Below, in pieces: positions 35,035 through 44,485 of a stretch of DNA of 64,000 nt. The position numbers and the translations under genes are program-made. Location of the stretch: NCBI RefSeq assembly GCF_028553785.1, contig NZ_CP067136.1:1894001-1958000 (forward strand), in the 5' to 3' direction. Each line of letters starts with the position of its first letter. The stretch's first letter is position 1. This stretch comes from Paracoccus fistulariae. Its GTDB lineage: Bacteria > Pseudomonadota > Alphaproteobacteria > Rhodobacterales > Rhodobacteraceae. A model generated the notes under the pieces. That model had not been told where the DNA came from and did no database searches. It saw nothing but the letters and a program-made list of their open reading frames with translations.

Positions 35035-36234
35035 TCACAGCAGCGCCTTGAGGTCGGGGGTTGCGGGGATAAGGGCCGGGTCGGGGGATTTACCGGCCTC
35101 GATCAGGCGCTTGCCGATCATATAGGCGCGGGCGTCGTTCAGCGCGTCCACCGCGATCAGACTGTCGCCGTTGTAATACCAGACCGAGCCTGCATGCGCG
35201 CCCTCGGCCGCGCGGGTGACAACATGGTCATAGCCGGTGGAGAGGCCCGCGATTTGCAGTTTTGCGTCGAACTGATCGGACCAGAACCATGGTTTTGCCT
35301 GATAGGGTTTGCGGGCGCCAAGGATGTTGTCTGCCACGGTTTCGGCCATGTCGATGGCATTGCCGACGCTTTCCAGCCGCAGATGGGCGACCGGGCCGGG
35401 GAAGCTGGCGCAATCGCCTGCCGCCCAGATGGCGGGGTCCGAGGTGGTGCCGAACTGATCCGTCACGATGCCGTTTTCGACGATGAGGCCTGCGGCTTCG
35501 GCGATCCCGGTGTCCGGGGTCACGCCAATCCCGGTCAGGATGAGATCGGCGGGCAGGTGCTGGCCATCGGCCAGCTCGATGCCGGTTGCGTGATCCGTAC
35601 CGGTCACGCGCCGGATCCGGACGCCTTCACGGATCCGGACGCCATGGGCCAGATGCAGATCGCGGATCAGATCGGCGGTTTCGGCGGCTGCGACCCGGCC
35701 CAGGATCCGCGGCGCGGATTCCAGCAGTGTCACATCCAGCCCCATCTTGCGGGCGACGGCGGCGCCTTCCAGCCCGATATAGCCGCCACCGATCACGATC
35801 AGTTTCCTGCCGGGCTGCAGATCGGGCGCCATGGCCTGCACATCCTCCAGATTGCGGATGGTATGGGTGCCGGGCAGATTGCCGCCCATCGCGGCGGGCA
35901 GGCGGCGCGGCGTGGCGCCAAGGGTCAGGGCCAGCGCGTCATAGGGGATCTGGCCGCGATCGGTGGTGACGGTCCGGGCAGCACGGTCGATGGAGAGGGC
36001 GCGTTCTGACAGGCGCAGATCGATCCGCTGTTCCGCCCACCAATCCGCGCCCCGCAGCAACAGCCGGTCCAGCCCCATCTGGCCCAAGAGATAGGCCTTG
36101 GACAGCGGCGGGCGTTGATAGGGTGCGACGGGTTCCGCGCCGACCACCGTGATCGGCCCGTCATGCCCGCGGGCCCTCAGCCGCGCTGCCATCGAGGTCG
36201 CGGCCTGCCCTGCCCCAAGGATCACGATCTGCAT
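35035..36234 (-). CDS. FAD/NAD(P)-dependent ferredoxin reductase-like protein
   Basis: 399 residues. FAD-binding VILGAGQAATSMAARLR at the N-terminus, NAD-binding KLIVIGGGYIGLEGAAVARKMG in the middle, second FAD motif AIWAAGDCA, C-terminal reductase domain (PYQAKPWFWSDQFDAKLQIAG). This is the rubredoxin/putidaredoxin-reductase type that feeds electrons to small ferredoxins of oxygenases or P450s. No oxygenase or ferredoxin gene is adjacent, so its partner is unknown. Confidence 0.92.
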   Translation of the reverse strand: MQIVILGAGQAATSMAARLRARGHDGPITVVGAEPVAPYQRPPLSKAYLLGQMGLDRLLLRGADWWAEQRIDLRLSERALSIDRAARTVTTDRGQIPYDALALTLGATPRRLPAAMGGNLPGTHTIRNLEDVQAMAPDLQPGRKLIVIGGGYIGLEGAAVARKMGLDVTLLESAPRILGRVAAAETADLIRDLHLAHGVRIREGVRIRRVTGTDHATGIELADGQHLPADLILTGIGVTPDTGIAEAAGLIVENGIVTDQFGTTSDPAIWAAGDCASFPGPVAHLRLESVGNAIDMAETVADNILGARKPYQAKPWFWSDQFDAKLQIAGLSTGYDHVVTRAAEGAHAGSVWYYNGDSLIAVDALNDARAYMIGKRLIEAGKSPDPALIPATPDLKALL

Positions 36235-36319
36235 GGCCTGCCCCTTTCCGGTCTATGGCGTGTCACCCGGCCGCACCCTATAGTCGCCGCGAATCCGTTG
36301 CAATTCAGGAGGACATGTC

Positions 36320-36802
36320 ATGACGATTGCCACCGGCGAGACCTTTCCCGCAGGCCAGCTGCTGAAGCTGGGCGAAAACGGTCCCGAACCCGTCGATACC
36401 GCAAGCCTGACCGGGCGCGTGGCGATCTTCGGCGTGCCCGGCGCCTTTACCGGCACCTGCACCACGGCGCATATGCCCAGCTTCATCCGCACCGCCGATC
36501 AGTTCCGCGAAAAAGGTGTCAGCCGCATCGTCTGCCTGACGGTCAATGACCCCTTCGTCGCCGATGCCTGGGCCAAGGCCACGGGCGCGGATGCGGCGGG
36601 GATCGAGGTTCTGGCCGATGCCGATGGCAGCGTGACCAAGGCGCTTGGCCTGTCCTTCGACGCCCCGCCTGCCGGTCTGATCGGCCGCAGCCAGCGTTTC
36701 GCGGCGCTGCTGAAGGATGGCGTGGTCGAGGTGCTGGAGATCGAGGATTCGCCCGGTCTGTGCGGGGTCAGCGCCGGCGAAGCCCTGCTGGAGAAGGTCT
36801 GA
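36320..36802 (+). CDS. Peroxiredoxin, Prx5 type
   Basis: 160 residues. Thioredoxin-fold peroxidase reducing H2O2 and organic peroxides; peroxidatic Cys47 in PGAFTGTCTTAHMPSF (family motif PGAFTPxCS). A second cysteine near the C-terminus (SPGLCGVSAGEAL) may be resolving. Strong AGGAGG lies 8 nt before the ATG. Single-gene unit, convergent with the FemAB-like gene. Confidence 0.93.
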   Translation: MTIATGETFPAGQLLKLGENGPEPVDTASLTGRVAIFGVPGAFTGTCTTAHMPSFIRTADQFREKGVSRIVCLTVNDPFVADAWAKATGADAAGIEVLADADGSVTKALGLSFDAPPAGLIGRSQRFAALLKDGVVEVLEIEDSPGLCGVSAGEALLEKV

Positions 36803-36811
36803 ACCAGATCC

Positions 36812-36834
36812 GAAAGGGGCCGCGCGCCCCTTTC
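36812..36834. terminator. Bidirectional terminator-like hairpin
   Basis: GAAAGGGGC at 36812-36820 pairs with GCCCCTTTC at 36826-36834 around CGCGC, with A- and T-runs at the stem ends. It lies between convergent peroxiredoxin and FemAB-like genes and touches the stop of the latter (36833-36835). Confidence 0.75.
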
Positions 36835-37963
36835 ACCCCTTGCGGAACGGCGTCCAATCGGCCAGCGCCTGAATTTCCTGACCCATCAACGCGCGTTCGC
36901 GATCCAGATAATCGTCCAGCGCGCGGGCAAAGCCCTGATCCTGCACCCAATGCAGCGAATGGATCGGGACCGGCTCATATCCCCGCGCAAGCTTGTGTTC
37001 GCCCTGTGCCCCGGCCTCGACCCGCGACAGGCCATTGGCGATGGCATGGTCGATGGCCTGATGATAGCACAGTTCGAAATGCAGGAAGGCGTGGTTTTCC
37101 AGACAGCCCCAATAGCGGCCGTAAAGAGCATCGGGGCCTATGAAGTTCAGCGCGCCCGCAATCGGAAAACCATCCTCTTCCGCCAGCACCAGCAGGATAT
37201 CGTCGCGCATGGTCTGGTGAATATGGTCGAAAAACGCGCGCGTCAGATAGGGGCGGCCCCATTTGCGGCTGCCCGTATCCTGATAGAAGGCCCAGAAGGC
37301 ATCCCAATGTTCGGGCCGCAGATCGTCGCCCGTCAGGTGGCGGATGCTGCCGCCAAAGCCCTGCGCCCGCGCGCGCTCTTTCCGGATCGCCTTGCGCTTG
37401 CGCGATGACAGCGCGGCAAGGAAATCGTCATAGCTGTCATAGCCCCTGTTCAGCCAATGGAATTGTTGGGTCACGCGGGGCAGAAAGCCCGTCTCTTCGC
37501 CCAGTTCCGCCTCGGCCTTAGTGCAGAAGGTGACATGGGCGCCGGATGCGCCGCCCCGTTCGGCCACCTGCGTCATCCCGGCCAGCAGCGCCTGCCGCAC
37601 GCCCGGATCATGCGCCAGCAGCCGTGCACCCGTGGCCGGGGTAAAGGGCACCGCGCATTGCAGTTTGGGATAGTAATCGCCACCCGCGCGGGCATAGGCA
37701 TCCGCCCAGGCATGATCGAAGATATATTCGCCCTGGCTGTGGGATTTGGCATATAGCGGCGCGACACCGACCGTCTGGCCGTCATGGTCCACCGACAGAT
37801 GCAGCGGTTGCCAGCCCGTTCCCGGCCCGACCGATCCCGATTCCTCCAGCGCCATCAGAAAGCGGTGCGAGGTGAAGGGGTTGCCATCGCCCAGCCCATC
37901 CCAATCCGCGGGCGCGATCTGGGAAATCGAGGCATGTGTGGTCAGGGTCAGGGGCGTGCTCAT
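36833..37963 (-). CDS. FemAB/GNAT-fold protein (COG3146)
   Basis: 376 residues of the COG3146 'peptidogalycan' family, a double GNAT fold like FemX/FemAB aminoacyl transferases. Recognisable: the N-terminal WDGLGDGNPFTSHRFLMALEESGSVG, SSRKRKAIRKER, and the C-terminal HFELCYHQAIDHAIANGLSRVEAGAQGEHKLARGYEP. True substrate in bacteria is unknown. ATG at 37961-37963 is chosen because the family begins near there; an in-frame extension toward 38122 overlaps the next gene. Confidence 0.88.
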   Translation of the reverse strand: MSTPLTLTTHASISQIAPADWDGLGDGNPFTSHRFLMALEESGSVGPGTGWQPLHLSVDHDGQTVGVAPLYAKSHSQGEYIFDHAWADAYARAGGDYYPKLQCAVPFTPATGARLLAHDPGVRQALLAGMTQVAERGGASGAHVTFCTKAEAELGEETGFLPRVTQQFHWLNRGYDSYDDFLAALSSRKRKAIRKERARAQGFGGSIRHLTGDDLRPEHWDAFWAFYQDTGSRKWGRPYLTRAFFDHIHQTMRDDILLVLAEEDGFPIAGALNFIGPDALYGRYWGCLENHAFLHFELCYHQAIDHAIANGLSRVEAGAQGEHKLARGYEPVPIHSLHWVQDQGFARALDDYLDRERALMGQEIQALADWTPFRKG

Positions 37964-38021
37964 GGGCCTGAACCTAGGCATTGCCAAGGCGATTGTCAGG
38001 GGCCTGAACCTCACAATCGGA

Positions 38022-38942
38022 TTATGTCGCGCGACCCGATGGCAGCACCGGGTGCGCAACGGGCATCGACGCCCAGTCATCCAGCAAATGACGCGACAAC
38101 CCGCCGAATTGCGGGTGGTCATGGGCGTCCATCAGATCCGCCAGCCTGTGAATGCCGGTCAGGATGGCGATGCGCCGCAGGTCGATCTGACGACCGGAGA
38201 TATGCTGGTAATGCGCGACCATCCTGCGGGTCAGATCCGGGTGGATCAGGTTGGTGTGCTGAAGATCCCAATGGGGCGATCCGATGGACGCATCGGCAAA
38301 ATCAAACGCACCGCGCAGGATCCCCTGCCGGCGGTCAAAGGCCATGTTCCAGCCGTGACCGTCGAACCAGCTGAAGACCTGATCGCTTTCGGGCGGCAGA
38401 TCCTGCCAGGCCACCACCACAGCGCGCGCCCAGCCTTGCTGTGCATCGGACAGCAGCGGCAATGTCGTCGACAATATCTCATCCGGTGGTGGCAGATCCT
38501 CGACCGGGGGTGCCCCGATTTCGACGGCCTGAGCCAGCGGGATGGCGTGCAGCTGGGCGTAAAGACGCGCCAGATCACGGGCCAGCAGATCGCGCCGTGC
38601 CGCATCCAGCGCCAGATATTCCGGCGCGCCCAGCGTCTGACCCGGGATCAGACGATGGCTGGAAAAGACCGGCGGACCATCATGGATACGCAGATCGGGG
38701 ACCGGCAGATCGACATGCGGACGGATCAGCGACAGAAAGGCGGCCTCTGTCACCAGCCGCGCGCGGGCCTGATCGTGGCGCGGCAGGCGAAAGACATGGG
38801 TGCGGGTGATGATGGCGATATTGTCAAAGCCATTCGCCATCACATGCCGGGGCTGCGGGTCCGGGAAATCGCGCGCGATCACGGCAAGCGCCGCCGCCAG
38901 ATCGAAATCAGGGGGCGGCTTGTGCGAAAAGGGATCGATCAT
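38022..38942 (-). CDS. Aminoglycoside phosphotransferase-family kinase
   Basis: 306 residues of the APH/ChoK small-molecule kinase fold. Catalytic-loop-like FSWFDGHGWNMAFD (the usual HGD is HGW here) and metal-binding DFADASIG are visible; the N-terminal ANGFDNIAIITRTHVFRLPRH is the nucleotide loop/lysine region. The His-Gly-Trp change of the catalytic Asp is notable, although the Asp just before may substitute. Substrate unknown; drug resistance is not implied. ATG at 38942; a TTG at 38981 directly after the upstream stop would add 13 residues. Confidence 0.75.
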   Translation of the reverse strand: MIDPFSHKPPPDFDLAAALAVIARDFPDPQPRHVMANGFDNIAIITRTHVFRLPRHDQARARLVTEAAFLSLIRPHVDLPVPDLRIHDGPPVFSSHRLIPGQTLGAPEYLALDAARRDLLARDLARLYAQLHAIPLAQAVEIGAPPVEDLPPPDEILSTTLPLLSDAQQGWARAVVVAWQDLPPESDQVFSWFDGHGWNMAFDRRQGILRGAFDFADASIGSPHWDLQHTNLIHPDLTRRMVAHYQHISGRQIDLRRIAILTGIHRLADLMDAHDHPQFGGLSRHLLDDWASMPVAHPVLPSGRAT

Positions 38943-38981
38943 CGCCGCCGCCTGTTCCGGATCATGGTTGCGCCGCCGCAA

Positions 38982-39758
38982 TCACGTCTGCGGCGCGGCA
39001 TCCCCGACAACCGGACGATACCCCTCGAAGGTGATATTGTCGGCCATGTGCCGGGCGGTCGCCTCGTCTTCGTGGCTGCGGATGGTCCAGCACAGGACCG
39101 GATGGCCAAGCGCCTTCAGCGCGTCGACCCGTGGATTGCCCAGATCGCGCCAGTCATGAGAGATGAAGCAGGCCCCCGAGGGATCGAAATCATCGATTGC
39201 GGCCAGCGAGACACGTTGATCGCCGGTCAGCAGGGGCCAGTCCTTTTCGGGAAAGCCGCAACTGGTCAGGCCCACGGGAATTTCGGGCGCGATATGGTGA
39301 AATGCCGTCACGACATGCGGGTTGAAGGACATCACCGCCACCGGCCCGTCATAGCCCTGCAGGGCGTCGGCGACCCGCTGATGTAAATCGCCGATGTCGG
39401 CGCCAAGACGGCCATCCTGATCCTTGATCTCGATCAGCAGCGGCACACGGCCCGCCACCAGTTCCAGCATCTGGGTCAGCGTCGGAATGGGCTGGTCGCT
39501 GCCCAGCAGGCGCATCCCCTCCAGCGTCGAGGGCAGATGGTTGCGGATCATGCCCTGCTCGCCGGTCAGCCGCTCCAGCGCGTAATCGTGAAACACCATC
39601 GGCGTGCCGTCATTGGCGGGCTGGATGTCGATCTCTATCCCGTAGCCCGCGTCGATGGCGGCACCGGCAGCGGCCAGAGAATTCTCTGGCACGCCCATTC
39701 CGTGCAGACCACGATGGGCCAATGGGATCGCAGTGAAACCGGCGGGCAGGCCGGTCAT
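38982..39758 (-). CDS. Glycerophosphodiester phosphodiesterase
   Basis: 258 residues, TIM-barrel GDPD. Catalytic motif HRGLHGMGVPENSLAAAG and metal ligands in GIEIDIQPANDGTPMVFHDYALERLTG (E, D and H) are intact. No signal peptide, so cytosolic like UgpQ, hydrolysing deacylated phospholipids to glycerol-3-phosphate. Start overlaps the ridA stop by 1 nt (TGATG). Downstream are a kinase and a FemAB-like gene on the same strand. Confidence 0.93.
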   Translation of the reverse strand: MTGLPAGFTAIPLAHRGLHGMGVPENSLAAAGAAIDAGYGIEIDIQPANDGTPMVFHDYALERLTGEQGMIRNHLPSTLEGMRLLGSDQPIPTLTQMLELVAGRVPLLIEIKDQDGRLGADIGDLHQRVADALQGYDGPVAVMSFNPHVVTAFHHIAPEIPVGLTSCGFPEKDWPLLTGDQRVSLAAIDDFDPSGACFISHDWRDLGNPRVDALKALGHPVLCWTIRSHEDEATARHMADNITFEGYRPVVGDAAPQT

Positions 39759-40213
39759 CACTTGACCTCGAAGACGGCATCGACCTCGACGGCGACGCCA
39801 AGGGGCAGCGATCCTGCCGAAACGGCGGCGCGGGCGTGGCGTCCGGCATCGCCGAAAACCTCGACCATCAGATCGGAACAGCCGTTCACCACCTTGGGCT
39901 GGTCGGTGAAATCGGGCGTCGAATTGACGAAACCGCCCAGCTTGACCACCCGGACCACCCGGTCCAGATCGCCAATCGCGGCTTTCAACTGGGCAATCAG
40001 CGCCAGACCGCAGCGACGGGCGGCGGCCTGCCCTGCCTCGACATCCAGATCCGCGCCCAGCTTGCCGGTGATCAGGCCATTTTCGCCCGCGCTGATCTGG
40101 CCCGAGACAAAGACCAGATTGCCGGTCTGCACGAAGGGCACGTAATTGGCCGCAGGCGCAGGCGCGTCGGGCAAGGTGATGTTCAGATCTTTCAGGCGGG
40201 CTTCGATGGACAT
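39758..40213 (-). CDS. RidA family protein (enamine/imine deaminase)
   Basis: 151 residues, the longer YjgF/RidA subgroup. Hydrolyses reactive enamines such as 2-aminoacrylate. The pattern YVPFVQTGNLVFVSGQI, then a C-terminal RVVRVVKLGGFVNSTPDF with the substrate-binding Arg, fits. First gene of a probable ridA-gdpD-kinase-FemAB unit. Confidence 0.92.
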   Translation of the reverse strand: MSIEARLKDLNITLPDAPAPAANYVPFVQTGNLVFVSGQISAGENGLITGKLGADLDVEAGQAAARRCGLALIAQLKAAIGDLDRVVRVVKLGGFVNSTPDFTDQPKVVNGCSDLMVEVFGDAGRHARAAVSAGSLPLGVAVEVDAVFEVK

Positions 40214-40240
40214 GGGACACCTTTTTCTGTGAATGCGAGG

Positions 40241-40259
40241 CCGCCCCGGTCCGGGGCGG
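40241..40259 (-). terminator. GC-rich hairpin after FMN reductase gene
   Basis: CCGCCCC at 40241-40247 pairs with GGGGCGG at 40253-40259 around GGTCC. It lies between the FMN reductase stop (40294) and the ridA start (40213), both on the minus strand. No T-run follows, so termination would be partial or factor-assisted. Confidence 0.5.
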
Positions 40260-40293
40260 TTGCGACGTTACAGATCATCAGGAGAATGCGGCG

Positions 40294-40854
40294 TCAACGC
40301 AAGGTTTTCAGCGCCCCGGCCCAGCGGGACAGTTCAGGCAGCATCGCATCGGCGCTTTCGATCATCGGCTTGGTCGGCTGCAGCTTGCCATCCTTCAGAT
40401 GTTCGAACACCATCGGCATCATCACCTGCTCGGTCAGCGGCATGACCTTCAGCGTCGTCAGGATCGGCTTGGCCGATTGCGTCGCCCGCAGCCCGCCCGA
40501 GATCCCCCCGTAGGAGACAAAGCCCGCGGGCTTGTAGCCCCATTCCTTCACCAGATAATCCAGCGCGTTGAAATAGCTGGGCGGCGCGGTGAAGTTATAT
40601 TCCGGCAGCACGAAGACAAAGGCATCCGAGCCATCGACAATCGCCGCCCATTTCTTCGTATGGTCGTGCTGATAATCCTGCTTGGCGGGGTGGTTCGGCT
40701 CATCGAAGACCGGCAGGTTCAGTTCTGCCAGGTCCGTCAGGATCACCTCATCAAAGCCCGAGGGGTTTTCGCGGGCGTAATCGAAGAACCAATCTCCGAT
40801 GGCTTTCCCGATGCGGCCCGGACGGGTCGAGACGATGATGACATTCAGTTTCAT
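40294..40854 (-). CDS. NADPH-dependent FMN reductase
   Basis: 186 residues, flavodoxin-like fold. FMN-phosphate loop STRPGRIGKAIGDWF, then FVFVLPEYNFTAPPSYFNALDYL, matching the SsuE/ArsH/chromate-reductase type family. Reduces FMN or quinones with NADPH. Probably monocistronic. Confidence 0.9.
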   Translation of the reverse strand: MKLNVIIVSTRPGRIGKAIGDWFFDYARENPSGFDEVILTDLAELNLPVFDEPNHPAKQDYQHDHTKKWAAIVDGSDAFVFVLPEYNFTAPPSYFNALDYLVKEWGYKPAGFVSYGGISGGLRATQSAKPILTTLKVMPLTEQVMMPMVFEHLKDGKLQPTKPMIESADAMLPELSRWAGALKTLR

Positions 40855-40931
40855 TCCGTTCTCCTGCTGATGTGGCGCCGATATAGCGCGTCATGTCAGC
40901 AAGGCAACGCAGCAAGGGGCTTTAAGGTCCG

Positions 40932-43900
40932 TCAGGCGACCAGGGCTTCTGCACGTTTCAGATCGACGCTGACCAACTGGCTGACGCCCTGTTCGACCAT
41001 GGTCACGCCGAACAGCCGGTCCATCCGCGCCATCGTGACCGCGTGGTGGGTGATGATCAGAAAGCGCGTATCGGTGCGGCTGGTCATTTCATCCAGCAGA
41101 TCGCAGAAGCGGCTGACATTGGCATCATCCAGCGGCGCGTCAACCTCGTCCAGCACGCAGATCGGGGCCGGATTCGCCAGAAAGACCGCAAAGATCAGCG
41201 CCAGCGCGGTCAGCGTCTGTTCGCCCCCCGACAGCAGCGACAGCGTTGACAGCTTCTTGCCCGGCGGCTGGCACATGATCTCCAGCCCGGCTTCCAGCGG
41301 GTCATCGGATTCGACCAGAACCAGACGCGCCTCACCCCCGCCGAACAGCGTGGTGAAAAGCGTGCCAAAATTGGCGTTCACGGTCTCGAACGCGGCCAGC
41401 AGACGTTCGCGCCCCTCGCGGTTCAGACTGCCGATTCCCGCGCGCAGCTTGCGGATCGCCTCTTCCAGATCGGTTTTTTCTCCGGCCAGCCGGTCACGCT
41501 CTGTTTCCAGTTCCTGCTTGTCCTCATCGGCGCGCAGATTGACCGCACCAAGGGCGTCGCGCTGCCCGCGCAACCGGGCGATCTGATCCTCCAGCGCATC
41601 GGCGGGGGCGTCGGTGCTGACCTCGCCCAGCGAGGCCAGCAGATCCTGGGGCGAGCCCTCGGTTTCCTCGAAAATCCGGCTGCGGGCGGCGGTTTCGGTG
41701 TCGCGGGCGGCTTCGGCGCGGGCTTCCCGAGCGGCGCGGTCTTCGCGCGCGTCCGAGGCCAGGCGCGCCGCATCGCGTTCGGCATGGGCCGCCGCGCGAG
41801 CCGCATCATCGGCGGCAGATAACGTCGCGCGGGCAGCGGTCAGGCGGTCATTGGCCTGATCTTCCCGATCCGACAGGCTGGCGCGGCGTTCGGCCAGAAT
41901 GGCGGGCTGCGCCTGCGCGCTGGTCAGATCCTCGCTGGCCGCATCGCGCCGCGACGCCAGTTCCGAGGCCCGCGTCCCCGCCTGCTGCAACCGCAGCTTC
42001 CAGCCCGATTCCTCTTTCGCGATCTCTTGCAGGCGCTTGATCCGGGCATTCGCCTCGCGCCGCAATTCATCCAGTGCAGCGCGGCGGGTCATGGTGGCGA
42101 TCCGTGCGGCTTCGACACCGGTACGGGCGTTTTCGACGGCCTGGGCGGCATCGCTGCGATCGGGCAGATCGGCCAGCGCGCGTTCGGCCACCGCCAGCCG
42201 CGCCTGCGCGTCCGAGGCATCGGCACAATGGCGCGACAGTTCAGAGCGGGCCGATTCGACACGGCTATTGGCCATGGCCAGATCGGATTCCGCACGGGTC
42301 GCGGCGCGCGAGGCCTCGGACAGCAGCCTTTCGGCTTCGCGGCGCGCGTCGCGGGCGGATTTTTCGGTGCCGACGGCATCGGCCAGATGCGCCTTTGCCT
42401 CGTCATGCGCCTCGACCGCGACGGCGACGCGGGCCTGCATCTCTTCGGCCTGCGCGGTGATTTCGTTCAGCTGGTTCACCTTCTGCAGATGCAGCGCGGC
42501 CGAGGACGAGGCCTCGCCCGACATCACCCGCATCCCGTCCCAGCGAAACAGATCGCCCTCGGCCGTGACCAGCCGCTGACCGGGCAGCAGGTCGGCCTGC
42601 ATCGCCGCCGCAGTATCAGGATCGGCGACAAGGCCCACCTGTGACAGCCGACGCGACAGCGCATCCGGCGCGGTGACATGCTGCGCCAGCGGCTGCGCCC
42701 CGGCGGGCAAGGGCTGCGGCGCGTCCCAGCCGGGCAGGCTGTGCCAGCCGCTTTCGCCATCCACCGCCAGACCGGCGCGCAGATCATCGCCAAGCGCGGC
42801 ACCAAAGGCGATCTCGAACCCCTTCGTCACCTGCACCTTGTCCAGTATCGCCTTGCCATCCGACTGGCCGCGTTCGACCAGACGGCGCAGCGCGGCCATT
42901 TCGGCGGTCAACGCCCCGGCCTCGCCCTCGGCCTCGGACCGGGCGATGCGGGCGGCGGCTTCGGCGGTTTCGGCATCGCTGCGGGCGGCCTCGGCTTCGG
43001 CCAGCGCATCTTCGGCGGCCTCGGCCCTGTCGCGGGCCAGATCCTGCGCCTCTTCCGACTGGCGCAGGCTGTCGGCGGCGCTTTCGCCAGCCTCAGCGGC
43101 GCGATTGGCGGCCTCTTCGGCCTCACCGGCAGCGCGCTGCGCACGGTCCAGCATGTTGCGCAGATCCGATACCAGACGTTCGGCAGATTGGTGACGGGCG
43201 GCCAGACGCGCGGCCTCATCGGTCAGTTCGGCCAGTCGCGCCTCGACCTCGCGCAGGGCATCTGCGGCCTCATCTGCGGTATCGCCCGCGAGTTGCAGCC
43301 GTTCGTCATGGCCATGACCCGCCTTCTCTAGCTCTCCCCGCTCCCAGGACAGGCGTTCGACCACCTCTCCGGCATCGCGGTTCAGCGATTCCTCGCGCTC
43401 GATATCGCGGTCAAGCTGGGCAATGCGGGCGGTCAGGGCGGTGATCGCCTCGGCGGCGCGGGTTTCAGCCTCATCCAGCGCCTCGCGCTCGACCACGACG
43501 CGGGACAGGATCGCGGCGGCTACCTGCTCTTCCTCGCGCAGCGGCGGCAGGGCGGCCTCGGCCTCTTCGCGGCGGGCCTCGGCCTCGCTGGCGGTGGCGG
43601 CGCTGGCGGCAGCGGCCTTGACCGCCTCGGCCAGCGCCTCGGCCGCAGTCAGCCGCGCGGCTTCGGCCTCGGCCCAGCGGCGATACAGCAAGACGCCTTC
43701 GGCCAGCCGCAGCGCCGCACCGATTTCGCGATATTTCGCCGCCGCCCGCGCCTGACGCGCCAAGGACGCCGCCTGCGTGGACAGCTGATCCAGCGTGTCA
43801 TCCACGCGGGTCAGGTTGTTTTCAGCGGCATTCAGCTTCAACTCGGCCTCGTGCCTGCGCTGATACAGACCGCTGATTCCGGCGGCCTCCTCAAGAATGC

Positions 43901-44384
43901 GGCGCCGGTTCTTGGGCTTGGCGTTGATCAACTCGCTGATCTGGCCCTGCCGCACCAGCGCCGGCGAATGCGCCCCGGTCGAGGCATCCGCGAACAGCAT
44001 CTGCACGTCGCGCGCCCGCACATCGCCGCCGCCGATCTTATAAGCGGAACCCGCATCGCGGGTGATCCGGCGGACGATGTCGAAATGGTCGTTATCGTTG
44101 AAGCCCGCAGGCGCCAGCCGGTCGCGATTGTCGATGGTCAGCGTCACCTCGGCATGCGCGCGCGCCGCGCGGCGGGTGGTGCCCGCGAAGATCACATCCT
44201 CCATCCCCGCGCCGCGCATCGCCTTGGCCCGGTTTTCGCCCATGACCCAACGCAGCGCCTCCAGCAGGTTCGACTTGCCACAGCCATTCGGCCCGACAAC
44301 CCCGGTCAACCCCTCGCGGATGATCAGGTCGGTCGGATCCACAAAGCTTTTGAAGCCATTCAGGCGCAGCCGGTCAAAGCGCAA
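40932..44384 (-). CDS. smc: Chromosome segregation ATPase SMC
   Basis: 1150 residues, a complete SMC: N-terminal ATPase half with Walker A GPNGCGKSNLLEALRW, coiled coil (about 165-500, Ala/Glu/Arg), hinge (about 500-640, KAILDKVQVTKGFEIAFG onward), second coiled coil, C-terminal half with signature LLSGGEQTLTALAL and Walker B ICVLDEVDAPLDD. Works with ScpA and ScpB to compact and partition DNA; those are not in this window. Confidence 0.97.
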   Translation of the reverse strand: MRFDRLRLNGFKSFVDPTDLIIREGLTGVVGPNGCGKSNLLEALRWVMGENRAKAMRGAGMEDVIFAGTTRRAARAHAEVTLTIDNRDRLAPAGFNDNDHFDIVRRITRDAGSAYKIGGGDVRARDVQMLFADASTGAHSPALVRQGQISELINAKPKNRRRILEEAAGISGLYQRRHEAELKLNAAENNLTRVDDTLDQLSTQAASLARQARAAAKYREIGAALRLAEGVLLYRRWAEAEAARLTAAEALAEAVKAAAASAATASEAEARREEAEAALPPLREEEQVAAAILSRVVVEREALDEAETRAAEAITALTARIAQLDRDIEREESLNRDAGEVVERLSWERGELEKAGHGHDERLQLAGDTADEAADALREVEARLAELTDEAARLAARHQSAERLVSDLRNMLDRAQRAAGEAEEAANRAAEAGESAADSLRQSEEAQDLARDRAEAAEDALAEAEAARSDAETAEAAARIARSEAEGEAGALTAEMAALRRLVERGQSDGKAILDKVQVTKGFEIAFGAALGDDLRAGLAVDGESGWHSLPGWDAPQPLPAGAQPLAQHVTAPDALSRRLSQVGLVADPDTAAAMQADLLPGQRLVTAEGDLFRWDGMRVMSGEASSSAALHLQKVNQLNEITAQAEEMQARVAVAVEAHDEAKAHLADAVGTEKSARDARREAERLLSEASRAATRAESDLAMANSRVESARSELSRHCADASDAQARLAVAERALADLPDRSDAAQAVENARTGVEAARIATMTRRAALDELRREANARIKRLQEIAKEESGWKLRLQQAGTRASELASRRDAASEDLTSAQAQPAILAERRASLSDREDQANDRLTAARATLSAADDAARAAAHAERDAARLASDAREDRAAREARAEAARDTETAARSRIFEETEGSPQDLLASLGEVSTDAPADALEDQIARLRGQRDALGAVNLRADEDKQELETERDRLAGEKTDLEEAIRKLRAGIGSLNREGRERLLAAFETVNANFGTLFTTLFGGGEARLVLVESDDPLEAGLEIMCQPPGKKLSTLSLLSGGEQTLTALALIFAVFLANPAPICVLDEVDAPLDDANVSRFCDLLDEMTSRTDTRFLIITHHAVTMARMDRLFGVTMVEQGVSQLVSVDLKRAEALVA

Positions 44385-44485
44385 GGCGAATTCCTTTCGT
44401 CATGTCGCGAAGGATTGTCGCAAGCCCGGGGCCAGAGTCAATCAAAACCGCAATATCTAGCGGTAAAAGGGCAGTTATCCACAAG

